Below, in pieces: positions 18,285 through 27,412 of a DNA stretch of 64,000 nucleotides (positions are counted from its first letter, which is position 1; every line of letters starts with the position of its first letter). The position numbers and the translations under genes are program-made. The DNA comes from CAYSCZ01 sp964429655 (GTDB taxonomy: Bacteria; Bacteroidota; Bacteroidia; Cytophagales; Cyclobacteriaceae). Location: NCBI GenBank assembly GCA_964429655.1, contig CAYSCZ010000004.1, positions 33,133 through 97,132 on the forward strand, given 5' to 3'. The notes beneath the pieces were generated by a model. That model searched no databases. It saw only the letters and a program-made list of their open reading frames with translations, and was not told the origin of the DNA.

Positions 18285-19457
18285 GTGATAAATTATTATA
18301 CTGTTTTAGAGGTTAGAGAAACAGCTTCGGCTGATGAAATAAAAGCCGCCTTTAAAAAGAAAGCTGTTCAATATCATCCTGATAAAAATCCTGACAACCC
18401 TGAGGTTGAAGAGATATTTAAGCAGGTCAATTCCGCCTATCAAACATTGTCTAACGAATACACCCGGGCAAGTTATGATTTGAAGCTTCAATATAGTAGA
18501 GCCTATGAGGAGGTTCCTCCTTCCAGATATCCGGCTTATCCTCAACCTTATCACAGGCCCAGATATCGATACAAAAAAAGGGAGAAAATAAGTTCAAAGG
18601 AAAACCTTACCGCTACACTGTATGCTGTGATATTCACAATAGTGGTCTCCACTTTAGTTATGGGTGGCATTTGGGGAAGAAAATATTACAACCAACAAAA
18701 GCATTTAGCCCATTTGGAAAAGCGCAGAGGTATATTTAACAAAGCCAAAGTTAATTATGAGCGTGGAAATCTGTCAATAACCCTGAAACTATTAAACCAA
18801 TTGGGAGGATTCTTTTCATCAGAAAGAGACATAGAAGAATATAAAAAAGAATTAATAAAGGATATTAATGAGAGGGGTGATAAATATTATAAAAATGGTA
18901 AGCACAAAAAAGCTATTCAGTTTTTTGAGATACTTGAAGATAATGAGACATTTATGAGTCAAAATACCATCCTCAAGCTTGCCCAATCTTATAAAAAAAT
19001 AGAAAATTACGAAACCGCGCTGCACCTATACACTCAGCTATTGACAAAAGGCTATAGAAATCTGGTCGTTTATGGTGATATGGCGGATATTTACATGATA
19101 CAGGGCAAGAATGAATTGGCTATATCATTTTATGATCGAGCCAGCGATCAAATCATAAAAGACTATAAAAGCATTTATGGAGATGCTTACCCCTTGGTAA
19201 TCAGTGCAAAGTTTATACCACCCATACACTATACCATTTTTACAGGATTGGTTGAGGCCCTAATTTTAACAGAGGACTACCAACGCGCCTTAAAGGCCAC
19301 GAAGTGGAATATCAGGGTTTGGCAAGATAGTTCACTTAATTTTCTGCAGCGATCAAGATGTTATCAGGCAATCGATAATCCATTCTTGGCCTGCGAAAAT
19401 TTCCAGATGGCTAAGCTACTTGGCTATGATGGAAACCAAGGTGATTATTGCAATTAG
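18285..19457 (+). CDS. Membrane DnaJ-domain protein with TPR repeats
   Basis: A J-domain co-chaperone tethered to the membrane. Residues 3-68 form a J domain with the essential H31-P32-D33 motif (QYHPDKNP). A Tyr/Pro/Arg-rich linker follows (about 75-100), then a transmembrane helix (about 109-130). The C-terminal 250 residues look like tetratricopeptide repeats (for example YYKNGKHKKAIQFFEILEDN, residues about 196-215). The start is GTG (MINYYTVLEV). It would recruit DnaK to clients bound by the TPR part, but the client is unknown. A near-consensus -7 element TTACTTTG lies at 18237-18244. Confidence 0.88.
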   Translation: MINYYTVLEVRETASADEIKAAFKKKAVQYHPDKNPDNPEVEEIFKQVNSAYQTLSNEYTRASYDLKLQYSRAYEEVPPSRYPAYPQPYHRPRYRYKKREKISSKENLTATLYAVIFTIVVSTLVMGGIWGRKYYNQQKHLAHLEKRRGIFNKAKVNYERGNLSITLKLLNQLGGFFSSERDIEEYKKELIKDINERGDKYYKNGKHKKAIQFFEILEDNETFMSQNTILKLAQSYKKIENYETALHLYTQLLTKGYRNLVVYGDMADIYMIQGKNELAISFYDRASDQIIKDYKSIYGDAYPLVISAKFIPPIHYTIFTGLVEALILTEDYQRALKATKWNIRVWQDSSLNFLQRSRCYQAIDNPFLACENFQMAKLLGYDGNQGDYCN

Positions 19458-19543
19458 AATACAGTTGTTTTATTTGGGATTACTTGTGGATATTTATCCT
19501 CGCTTAACAATACCTTAATCCTACCCTTTCAGTAAATTGCAAA

Positions 19544-21817
19544 ATGTCTTTAGATAATGAATTTAAATACCTGAACCAGTTAAATCCACCTCAAAAAGAG
19601 GGCGTGATCAACACAGAAGGGCCCACTATGATCATAGCTGGCGCCGGTTCAGGAAAAACAAGGGTACTTACCTACAGGATAGCTCATCTGATAAAAGCCC
19701 ATAATATCGAGCCTTTTAATATCATGGCTCTGACCTTTACCAATAAGGCAGCCAATGAAATGAGAAACAGGATAGAAGGTGTGGTGAGCACAGAAGCCCG
19801 AAACCTTTGGATGGGTACATTTCACTCCGTATTCTCCAGGATATTGAGGATTGAGTCAGGTAAACTGGGTTATCCAAGCAATTTCACCATTTATGACACC
19901 GAAGACTCAAAATCGCTGATTAAATCAATTGTAAAGGAATTCAAACTGGATGATAAGATTTACAAACCAAATATAGTCTATAACAGGATCTCGTCTGCTA
20001 AGAACCAGCTGGTCTCCTCTATGGATTACATGAATAATCCGGTGTATCGGGAAGATGATGAAGCTTCCATGAAACCTCAGCTCTGGAAGATATATAAAAC
20101 ATATGTTGATCGATGCTTCAAAGCTGATGCCATGGACTTTGATGATCTGCTATTTAATACAAACGTATTGTTCAAAGAGCACCTCGATGTGCTGAATAAA
20201 TACCAACAGCGGTTCCATTATGTGCTTATTGATGAGTTTCAGGATACGAATATTTCGCAGTACCTTATTGCTAAAAAACTTGCCGCAGTAAGGCAAAACA
20301 TATGCGTTGTAGGAGATGACGCACAAAGTATTTATGCTTTCAGAGGCGCAGACATACGAAACATCCTGAACTTTGAAAAAGATTATCCGGATTTAAAAAT
20401 CATTAAACTGGAGCAAAATTATAGATCTACACAAAACATTGTTAATGCCGCTAACTCTGTAATAAATCATAACAGGGCACAACTCACAAAAAGGGTATGG
20501 ACATCTAACGGCTCCGGGGACCTGATCCAACTGATCAAAGCGACTTCTGACAATGAAGAGGGTAAATTGGTGGCCAGCAGTATTTTTGAAAGTAAAGTCA
20601 ACAATCAGCTGCACAATAAAGATTTTGCTGTACTTTATAGAACAAACAGCCAATCGAGGGCCATTGAAGAAGCCCTCAGACGTAACAACATTCCCTATAA
20701 AATAATCGGTGGTTTATCTTTTTATCAGAGAAAGGAAATTAAAGACCTGGTTGCTTATTTAAGGTTTGTGGTTAATCAAAATGATGAACAGGCAATGCGA
20801 CGTATTATCAACCTTCCTAAAAGAGGTATCGGGCCTGGTACAATTGAAAAAATGCTCGTCGCGGCAAATGAAAATAATAAAACACTATGGGAGATAATAG
20901 AAAATATCAAAATGTATGTGGGAGGAAGAGTTGCAAACTCGATAGAAGATTTTTGCACTTTAATTAAAAGTTTTAAAAATACAGCAACTAAAAAGGATGC
21001 TTTTGAAGCAGCCAGCCTTATCGCAAAAAGCTCAGGCCTTTTGAAGGAATTATATGAAGATAAAACCGTTGAAGGTGTAAACAGATATGAGAATGTCCAG
21101 GAGCTTCTAAATGCGATAAAAGAATTTACTACTGATCCGGATAAAGAAGATAAAAGCCTGGGGGCTTTTTTGCAGGAAATCGCTTTACTAACAAGCCAGG
21201 ATGAAAAACAGGGAAATAATGACGTGGTAACTTTGATGACTATCCACATGGCCAAAGGGCTGGAGTTTAATTCAGTTTTTATTGTTGGTTTGGAAGAAGA
21301 TCTATTTCCTTCCCAAATGATGATGAACAGCAGGGAAGACCTTGAAGAGGAAAGGAGGCTTTTTTATGTGGCAATCACCAGGGCCAAAGTACAACTGTAT
21401 ATTAGTTATGCGCTTAATCGTTACCGTTTTGGCCGGTTAAAACAGTGTGATCCAAGTCGGTTTATTGATGATATAGACCCAACATATATCATAGTAAACA
21501 AGCGGTTTTCCAATAAAGAACCAGTTACTCCATCATCCAATTACTACGCTGAGCATTTTGTTAAAAACATCAAAAACACCAACCAACGAAAGGTCACTCA
21601 AAATATTAACCATAAGCCATCACCTGATTTTAGACCCAGTGATACCTCTAATTTGAACACAGGTATGCGGGTGGAACATCCAAAATTTGGCTTTGGAATT
21701 GTTACATCCCTGGATGAAGATGGGGCAAACAGAAAAGCCAGAGTGGAGTTCGATAAGGCCGGGACAAAAACATTGCTCTTAAGCTTTGCAAAACTTAGAG
21801 TCCTGGAGCAGGAATAA
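19544..21817 (+). CDS. UvrD/PcrA-type ATP-dependent DNA helicase
   Basis: A superfamily 1A 3'-5' helicase for repair and replication-conflict resolution. All core motifs are seen in order: Q-motif LNPPQKEG, Walker A AGAGSGKTR, motif II DEFQDTN, motif III VVGDDAQSIYAFRGAD, motif IV QNYRST, motif V TIHMAKGLEF and motif VI FYVAITRAK. The final 70 residues hold the PcrA-like Tudor domain (GMRVEHPKFGFGIV), which contacts RNA polymerase in other species. The 757-residue length is typical. Confidence 0.95.
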   Translation: MSLDNEFKYLNQLNPPQKEGVINTEGPTMIIAGAGSGKTRVLTYRIAHLIKAHNIEPFNIMALTFTNKAANEMRNRIEGVVSTEARNLWMGTFHSVFSRILRIESGKLGYPSNFTIYDTEDSKSLIKSIVKEFKLDDKIYKPNIVYNRISSAKNQLVSSMDYMNNPVYREDDEASMKPQLWKIYKTYVDRCFKADAMDFDDLLFNTNVLFKEHLDVLNKYQQRFHYVLIDEFQDTNISQYLIAKKLAAVRQNICVVGDDAQSIYAFRGADIRNILNFEKDYPDLKIIKLEQNYRSTQNIVNAANSVINHNRAQLTKRVWTSNGSGDLIQLIKATSDNEEGKLVASSIFESKVNNQLHNKDFAVLYRTNSQSRAIEEALRRNNIPYKIIGGLSFYQRKEIKDLVAYLRFVVNQNDEQAMRRIINLPKRGIGPGTIEKMLVAANENNKTLWEIIENIKMYVGGRVANSIEDFCTLIKSFKNTATKKDAFEAASLIAKSSGLLKELYEDKTVEGVNRYENVQELLNAIKEFTTDPDKEDKSLGAFLQEIALLTSQDEKQGNNDVVTLMTIHMAKGLEFNSVFIVGLEEDLFPSQMMMNSREDLEEERRLFYVAITRAKVQLYISYALNRYRFGRLKQCDPSRFIDDIDPTYIIVNKRFSNKEPVTPSSNYYAEHFVKNIKNTNQRKVTQNINHKPSPDFRPSDTSNLNTGMRVEHPKFGFGIVTSLDEDGANRKARVEFDKAGTKTLLLSFAKLRVLEQE

Positions 21818-21820
21818 AGT

Positions 21821-22699
21821 TCATTTTTTTAATCTTTTTATTATTCTTTCCACACCGTTTAAATAAGATGTTCCAAATAAATTAACATGAACCATCAGAG
21901 GATAAATATTATAGATATCGATCCTGTCCTCAAAGCCACCTTCAAGTGGGTAGGCTTCGTTATAGGCATCATAAAATTTTAAATCAAAGCCTCCAAACAA
22001 CCTTGTAAATGACAATTCAATCTCTCTATGTCCAAAATAGACAGCAGGGTCCACAATGAAAGGGTTACCATCTGTTCCTACCATATAGTTACCTGACCAT
22101 AGATCGCCATGCAACAAAGCCGGTGGTTCTTCGGGGAATATATCACCCAACTTTTTATAAATTTCTTTAAATGAATCCAGAAATGATTTAGAGATTAAAC
22201 CATTGTAATAGGCTAATCCAATTTGGGGGTCTAACCGATTATTAATAAAAAAATCCATCCAATGATCTTCATATGCATTCTTTTGGGGCAATTTCCCAAT
22301 ATAATTATCATGATCAAGGCCAAACTTGTCATGGGTTATTTTGTGCAATAAAGCCAGATATCTTCCGAAATCTTCCCAAAATGAGGATTTTCGACCATAC
22401 CTGGACACAAATTCTAACAATAAGTAATTCTTCTGATCCGCTCTACCATAACCTATGGCTTTCGGAATAAAAGGATAGTTATCCCGAAGTAAATCGAGAC
22501 CTTTAACCTCTTTTTGAAACATGTCATCGTCCTCAAACTCATTCCACTTTAGGAAAAATTCTCCTTCACTTGTGAATAATTTCACTGTGTTGTTTATACA
22601 TCCACCTCCAATAAATTGAAACTTTTTCAGTTTTATATCTTTTCCAAACTGATGAAAGAGCAGGGATTGGTAGAATTGATCGAAATTAACGTTAAACAT
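21821..22699 (-). CDS. Fructosamine kinase family protein
   Basis: An aminoglycoside-phosphotransferase-fold kinase that removes sugars from glycated amines by phosphorylating ketosamines. The 292-residue protein has the catalytic loop HGDLWSGNYMV, the metal-binding IVDPAVYFGHREIELS segment and an N-lobe LEFVSRYGRKSSFWEDFG typical of the fructosamine-3-kinase group. Its start overlaps the end of the upstream phosphatase gene by 8 bases, so the two are cotranscribed. Convergent with uvrD, with 3 bases between stops. Confidence 0.9.
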   Translation of the reverse strand: MFNVNFDQFYQSLLFHQFGKDIKLKKFQFIGGGCINNTVKLFTSEGEFFLKWNEFEDDDMFQKEVKGLDLLRDNYPFIPKAIGYGRADQKNYLLLEFVSRYGRKSSFWEDFGRYLALLHKITHDKFGLDHDNYIGKLPQKNAYEDHWMDFFINNRLDPQIGLAYYNGLISKSFLDSFKEIYKKLGDIFPEEPPALLHGDLWSGNYMVGTDGNPFIVDPAVYFGHREIELSFTRLFGGFDLKFYDAYNEAYPLEGGFEDRIDIYNIYPLMVHVNLFGTSYLNGVERIIKRLKK

Positions 22700-23171
22700 T
22701 GGATAGCTTATGTTCTTTTATCAAATAATCCAACAGGCTATCTGCCGACCTGTCTAAAATCCGGTAAACATTTTCAAAACCATCCTCAGCACCAAAATAA
22801 GGATCAGGCACTTCCCTATCTCCAGACCCAGGATCAAAATCGCGCATAAGAAATAAGCTACTAATGGAACCTCCGGCGACCTTTAGTATATTTTCACGAT
22901 TGCTAAAATCCATGGCTATTACATAATCATAATCCTGTCCATCGCGCACACTAAACTGTCTCGCTTTGTGCGCTATTGGAATATGGTATTTATCCGCAAT
23001 CAGGATTGTCCTGGGATCAGGAATTGATCCAAGATGATAATCAGATGTTCCCGCTGAATCAATAGAAAAATAATGCTCTAATCCCCTTTTCTGTACCTTT
23101 TCTTTGAATATAGCTTCTGCTAATGGCGACCTACAAATGTTACCTAAGCAAACAAACAAGACTTTAATCAT
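22692..23171 (-). CDS. Low-molecular-weight protein-tyrosine phosphatase
   Basis: Removes phosphate from protein tyrosines. The P-loop CLGNICRS starts at C8 and the general-acid loop is PDPYFG. The start giving MIKVLFVCLGNICRS is preferred. The frame is open 24 codons further upstream, but no family member needs that extension. The 159-residue size is normal. It overlaps the fructosamine-kinase gene by 8 bases, and this pairing with a deglycating kinase is the clue to a shared operon. In bacteria such phosphatases often act on arginine or capsule kinases; the substrate here is unknown. Confidence 0.93.
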   Translation of the reverse strand: MIKVLFVCLGNICRSPLAEAIFKEKVQKRGLEHYFSIDSAGTSDYHLGSIPDPRTILIADKYHIPIAHKARQFSVRDGQDYDYVIAMDFSNRENILKVAGGSISSLFLMRDFDPGSGDREVPDPYFGAEDGFENVYRILDRSADSLLDYLIKEHKLSNV

Positions 23172-23276
23172 TTTATTTAATTTTTTTCTACTCAGCTGGT
23201 TACCTTTTAGCATGCCAGAGTATATATAATTAACACATAGCACAAATTTTATTCATACACCTGTTTAAGAACAAAG

Positions 23277-23304
23277 AAAGCCTCCTTTTAGGGGGCTTTT
23301 CTTT
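23277..23304 (+). terminator. Orphan terminator-like hairpin
   Basis: Stem AAAGCCTCC/GGGGGCTTT with loop TTTTA (one G-U pair), followed by TTTTCTTTT-type T-richness. It lies between the divergent phosphatase and fur genes, so no annotated gene on either strand ends at it. Confidence 0.65.
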
Positions 23305-23422
23305 TATTGATACTTCAAATATAATCCACCGATTTTCCCGATTAGAAATTTCATGAAAATTTTAAGAATTCTAAATAACAAATTAGCATACTAATCGTTT
23401 ATTATTCACAAATAGAAATAAT

Positions 23423-23434
23423 TATCATATGATA
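23423..23434. promoter_or_regulatory. Candidate operator in front of fur-ahpC
   Basis: The perfect 12-bp palindrome TATCATATGATA ends 4 bases before the fur-like ATG. Fur/PerR boxes are AT-rich inverted repeats, so this is a possible self-regulatory site. A second short repeat, ATTAG/CTAAT, sits at 23382-23395. Confidence 0.4.
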
Positions 23435-23438
23435 TATA

Positions 23439-23888
23439 ATGTCGATTGAGGAGCCCGGAAATATTTTAAAGGCCTATAACCTAAAAGTTACTCACCCAAG
23501 ACTTACAGTGTTGAATATACTTTTAACCAGCGAAGATCATCCCTCTGCTGAAAAAATCTTCGATAAGATTAAATTAAACAATCCGAGCATATCTTTAGGG
23601 ACAGTTTACAGAGTGCTTGAAACTTTTGAACAACATGATATCATCAAAAGAGTGGCGACCAGAGGAAATATCACCCGATATGAAATAAAGAAAGATACTC
23701 ATTATCACATATATTGCAAAGACACCAATGATCTTATTGATTTTTATGATACGGAATTAGAAGAATTACTTAAAAATTATTTCTCGGATAAGCGGATTGA
23801 AAATTTTGGTCTTGATGAGATCAAAATACTATTAAACGGAAAAAAATTAGACCAATCAAAGAAAACTTATTACAAACCAAACAAATAA
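23439..23888 (+). CDS. Fur-family (PerR-like) transcriptional regulator lacking zinc cysteines
   Basis: A winged-helix metalloregulator. The N-terminal DNA-binding half has VTHPRLTVLNILL and the recognition helix SISLGTVYRVLETF. The metal region has H-x-H in KKDTHYHIYC and acidic residues in DFYDTELEELL. The usual structural zinc site is made of two CxxC pairs, but this protein has a single cysteine (in IYCKD). Six bases separate it from the peroxiredoxin gene, so a peroxide-sensing PerR role is likely, by inference. The 149-residue length is normal. Confidence 0.88.
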   Translation: MSIEEPGNILKAYNLKVTHPRLTVLNILLTSEDHPSAEKIFDKIKLNNPSISLGTVYRVLETFEQHDIIKRVATRGNITRYEIKKDTHYHIYCKDTNDLIDFYDTELEELLKNYFSDKRIENFGLDEIKILLNGKKLDQSKKTYYKPNK

Positions 23889-23894
23889 ATACTT

Positions 23895-24524
23895 ATGTCA
23901 CTAATAGGGAAAAATGCACCTTTATTCAAAGCTCCAGCTGTACTTAATGGAGAGGAAATCGTTGAAGACTTCTCCTTGGAGCAGTACATTGGAAAAAAAG
24001 AAGTTATTTTCTTCTTTTATCCAAAAGATTTCACGTTCGTATGCCCCACAGAGATTCTGGCATTTCAGGAAAAGCTTGCTGATTTCGAAAAAAGAGGGGT
24101 GGCAGTTGTAGGAGCTTCAACTGATACTGAAGAGACACATCTGGCCTGGATCATGACACCTAAAGATAATGGTGGAATAGAAGGTGTGACTTACCCCATG
24201 GTTGCAGATACAGCAAAAACGATTGCCAGTAACTTTGGTGTATTAGCCGGAGACTGGAATTATGACGAGGATGGAGAACTGGAGTTTGAAGGCGTTCCTG
24301 TTGCTTACAGAGGAACTTTCCTGATCGATAAACAAGGTATTGTGCGACATGAAACAATAAACGATCTTCCGCTGGGCAGAAATATCGACGAGATGATTAG
24401 GATAGTTGATGCATGGCACCATGTTGAAAAACATGGAGAAGTATGCCCTGCTAACTGGGAAGAAGGTCAAGATGCAATGCAAGCAACCAGAAAAGGCGTT
24501 GCTGAATATCTGGCATCACACTAG
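23895..24524 (+). CDS. ahpC: Peroxiredoxin (AhpC/TSA family)
   Basis: A thiol peroxidase reducing hydrogen peroxide and organic hydroperoxides. The peroxidatic cysteine is C50 in DFTFVCPTE and the resolving cysteine C184 in GEVCPANWEEG, so it is a typical 2-Cys enzyme of 209 residues. It sits 6 bases after the Fur/PerR-like gene and ends in a strong terminator, forming a two-gene oxidative-stress operon. No ahpF is present nearby, so the electron donor is probably thioredoxin or encoded elsewhere. Confidence 0.95.
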   Translation: MSLIGKNAPLFKAPAVLNGEEIVEDFSLEQYIGKKEVIFFFYPKDFTFVCPTEILAFQEKLADFEKRGVAVVGASTDTEETHLAWIMTPKDNGGIEGVTYPMVADTAKTIASNFGVLAGDWNYDEDGELEFEGVPVAYRGTFLIDKQGIVRHETINDLPLGRNIDEMIRIVDAWHHVEKHGEVCPANWEEGQDAMQATRKGVAEYLASH

Positions 24525-24547
24525 TAAGCATAAAAAGGAATAATTTT

Positions 24548-24577
24548 ACCCTCCTACTTATCTGGGAGGGTTTTTTA
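24548..24577 (+). terminator. Rho-independent terminator after ahpC
   Basis: Stem ACCCTCC/GGAGGGT with a 10-nt loop and a run of six to seven T residues. It closes the fur-ahpC transcript and leaves only 4 bases before the rsgA ATG. Confidence 0.87.
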
Positions 24578-24581
24578 TTTT

Positions 24582-25499
24582 ATGCGTAAAGGAGTAATTG
24601 TTAAGTCCACAGGTTCATGGTATGTAGTAAAAGACGAGGAAAAAAATTTCCTGAACGCCCGTATTCGCGGTAAATTCAGATTGGAAGACCGGAAAGTTAC
24701 TAACCCGGTAGCAGTAGGTGATAAAGTATTAATAAAACAAGAAGCGGATAACACCTGGGTAATCTACGAGCTACTACCAAGACGCAACTACATCATCAGA
24801 AAATCACCAAAAAAAACTGGCCATTCCCATATATTATCCGCAAACATAGATCAGGCGGTACTGGTTGCCTCATTTAAAAAACCGAAAACATCATGGGGAT
24901 TTATAGATCGTTTTTTGGTAACAGCAGAAGCTTACTCCATTCCCACCGTCTTGATTTTTAATAAATCTGATCTGATAAATAAATCAATTATTAACAAACT
25001 TCAATGTTTCTTTGATTACTATGAAAGCATAGGTTATCCAACGTTCCTGACAAGTTTTCGGGATTCTATCGATGAAAGCATAATTAAAATATTTATTAAT
25101 AAAGTGTCATTATTAGGAGGCCATTCGGGTGTTGGAAAATCTACTTTAATCAACAAACTAATTCCAAAAGCCCATCAGGTGGTAAATGAAATTTCGGGAT
25201 ATGCTGACAAAGGAATTCATACCACCACCTTCGCTGAGATGTTTCAATTGAATAATGACTCCTTTTTAATTGACACACCCGGTATAAAAGAATTGGGCAT
25301 CATCGACATTGAAAGCCACGAGTTGAATCATTTTTTTCCTGAGATGAGGCAACTATTCAATCAATGCAAGTATTACAATTGTACCCATATCCATGAGCCT
25401 GGGTGTGCAGTGATCAAAGCAGTAAAAAACGGTAAAATCCTGGAAGAGCGGTATAAAAGCTATTTAAGCATTGTCGAAGATCATGACAACCGTCGTTAA
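24582..25499 (+). CDS. rsgA: Ribosome small-subunit-dependent GTPase A
   Basis: A circularly permuted GTPase that assists 30S subunit maturation. The order is N-terminal OB fold, G4 NKSD, then G1 GHSGVGKST and G3 DTPG. The C-terminal zinc knuckle is CKYYNCTHIHEPGC. The 305 residues fit the family. The ATG follows the ahpC terminator almost directly, so its own promoter must lie inside or before that hairpin, or it depends on read-through. Confidence 0.95.
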   Translation: MRKGVIVKSTGSWYVVKDEEKNFLNARIRGKFRLEDRKVTNPVAVGDKVLIKQEADNTWVIYELLPRRNYIIRKSPKKTGHSHILSANIDQAVLVASFKKPKTSWGFIDRFLVTAEAYSIPTVLIFNKSDLINKSIINKLQCFFDYYESIGYPTFLTSFRDSIDESIIKIFINKVSLLGGHSGVGKSTLINKLIPKAHQVVNEISGYADKGIHTTTFAEMFQLNNDSFLIDTPGIKELGIIDIESHELNHFFPEMRQLFNQCKYYNCTHIHEPGCAVIKAVKNGKILEERYKSYLSIVEDHDNRR

Positions 25500-25592
25500 A
25501 TTTGAATATTCTAAGATTTAAAAAGTTTAACTTTATCTCAGAATTTTACAGTTTTACACCATAAGTTCGTCTTAAGGAACGTTCAATGAATC

Positions 25593-26708
25593 ATGTGGAT
25601 ATTCATCCTGGCTTTTACTTTTCTATCCTATCCCACATTGGCACAGAAACTACTGTTCGATGAACCAGACCAGCTTGAACTGGTAAAAAAAAGCTCGGAT
25701 CACATTTACAACATGGAATTTGAGTTATCTCAAGTATACATCGATAGCTTAAGCGTTAAAATTCCAAACCACCCAGTCAATCATTTACTAAAAGCTGTCT
25801 CTATAATGTACAGAGAGATGCCATTCAGCTATAATAGCCCTAACTTTCCAGATTTTGAAGAACACCTGATCAAGGCAAAAAATAGTTCTGATATTTTGAG
25901 GGATGGCGATGACACTTATGTAGAAGGAGTTTATTTTGGTATAGCCAGTAGTGGGTTACTCGCTCAGTACTACTCTGACGGCGGACAGTATTTCAAAGCA
26001 TTAATTGAGGGAAGAAGTCTTTATTTTTTAATAAAGAAAGCTATGAAAATGGTTGAGGAAAATGATGTGTTTCATTTTCCGGTAGGTCTATACAACTACT
26101 TTAGAGAAGTATATCCTGAGCTCCATCCAATATATAAATCCTTTGTCTGGATTTTTAATAGGGGTGACAGGAATTTGGGTCTAAAACAAATTGAACATTC
26201 TTGTGAAAAGGCAATTTTTTCCAGGGTAGAATCGCACCTTTATTACGCTTACATATTACTTCGTTATGAAAATAGACCTGAAAAAGCCATACGCTATTTG
26301 AAGGTATTACATTATGCCTATCCAAAAAACCCTTATTTCAGGGCAAAACTCACTGAAGGCTTAATACTCACGGAGCGATACATTGAAGCCGCTAAGCACA
26401 TTGGGCCTTTAAAGGTTATGAATGATCCTTATTACAAAATGGCCGGATATATTATGCAGGGGATAATCTTTGAAAAGGATAAAAATCAATACAATCATGC
26501 AGTAAATGCTTATTCCGAAGGATTATCCGCATTTTACAGTGAAACAAAAGGCACCTATTACCGAAGCCTGGCTTATCTCGGATTAGGGAGAATATTTATG
26601 TTCAAAAAAGATGATGAGGTGGCTAAAGAGTACTTAAAGCTTACATTAAAATTTGCAGAAACAGCACCTGTAGAAGAAGAAGCGAAATCGTTACTTAAAT
26701 TGTTGTAA
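25593..26708 (+). CDS. Secreted TPR-like repeat protein
   Basis: An exported helical-repeat protein of unknown role. The first 18 residues (MWIFILAFTFLSYPTLAQ) are a signal peptide. The remaining 350 residues look like TPR-type helical hairpins, for example AIRYLKVLHYAYPKNPYFRA and the last repeat LAYLGLGRIFMFKKDDEVAK. A weak promoter (TTG at 25502-25504, TAACTTTA at 25528-25535) lies upstream. The stop is followed after 1 base by the yigZ-family gene, so the two are likely coupled. Confidence 0.8.
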   Translation: MWIFILAFTFLSYPTLAQKLLFDEPDQLELVKKSSDHIYNMEFELSQVYIDSLSVKIPNHPVNHLLKAVSIMYREMPFSYNSPNFPDFEEHLIKAKNSSDILRDGDDTYVEGVYFGIASSGLLAQYYSDGGQYFKALIEGRSLYFLIKKAMKMVEENDVFHFPVGLYNYFREVYPELHPIYKSFVWIFNRGDRNLGLKQIEHSCEKAIFSRVESHLYYAYILLRYENRPEKAIRYLKVLHYAYPKNPYFRAKLTEGLILTERYIEAAKHIGPLKVMNDPYYKMAGYIMQGIIFEKDKNQYNHAVNAYSEGLSAFYSETKGTYYRSLAYLGLGRIFMFKKDDEVAKEYLKLTLKFAETAPVEEEAKSLLKLL

Positions 26709-26709
26709 T

Positions 26710-27309
26710 ATGGCTTGCTACAAAACCATTAAGACTCCATCAAAAGGTGACTACAAAGAGAAAGGAAGTAAATTTTTAGGCTTCGCTTTTCCCGTGTGTT
26801 CGGAGGAAGCTGTGAAAAATGAGCTACAGGAACTTAAAAAAAGCTACTACGATGCCAGGCATCATTGTTATGCCTTTAGACTTGGTAAGAAACAGGTTTA
26901 TCAACGTTCCAATGATGATGGCGAACCCAACCACTCTGCGGGAGATCCTATACTAGGCCAGATAAAATCTTTTGAATTAACCAACACACTGGTAGTTGTG
27001 GTGCGATACTTTGGTGGCACAAAACTTGGGGTCAGTGGATTAATCAATGCTTATAAAACTGCAGCAGCTGACGCACTTAAGCAAGCCAATATTATTAAAG
27101 AACAAATAACGCGGGAGATAAACGTGTCTTACCCTTATGATATTACCAATGAGGTGATGCGGCTTATCAAGGAAATGGACGCTAAAATAATATCACAGGA
27201 ATTTAAGGAAATATGCTATCTATCCCTTGAAGTGCCCGAGGAACTGGAAAATCAGCTCAATAAAAAGATTAAACTAATCGAAAGGCTCAATTTAATCATG
27301 CAAGATTAA
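26710..27309 (+). CDS. YigZ/IMPACT-family protein
   Basis: A member of the UPF0029/IMPACT family, whose bacterial function is unclear; the eukaryotic relative influences Gcn2 signalling. The 199-residue protein carries the signature segments DDGEPNHSAGDPILGQI and VVVRYFGGTKLGVSGLINAY. A C-terminal ferredoxin-like domain follows. It directly follows the secreted TPR gene. The next 103 bases to the convergent bifunctional-nuclease gene hold nothing I can identify. Confidence 0.9.
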   Translation: MACYKTIKTPSKGDYKEKGSKFLGFAFPVCSEEAVKNELQELKKSYYDARHHCYAFRLGKKQVYQRSNDDGEPNHSAGDPILGQIKSFELTNTLVVVVRYFGGTKLGVSGLINAYKTAAADALKQANIIKEQITREINVSYPYDITNEVMRLIKEMDAKIISQEFKEICYLSLEVPEELENQLNKKIKLIERLNLIMQD

Positions 27310-27412
27310 AACGCTTTAGCAGACACAATGATCAAAGCAAAAATCCAAGGCGATAACATCAATACGGTTGGTTTTTGGTCGTGGATTATAGGAATTTGAT
27401 TAATAGTAAATA

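Noticed and set aside
22692..23243. Longer 183-residue start for the low-molecular-weight phosphatase
   Set aside because: The catalytic loop normally begins within about 10 residues of the start. The extra 24 residues are AT-rich, intergenic-like and overlap probable promoter DNA.
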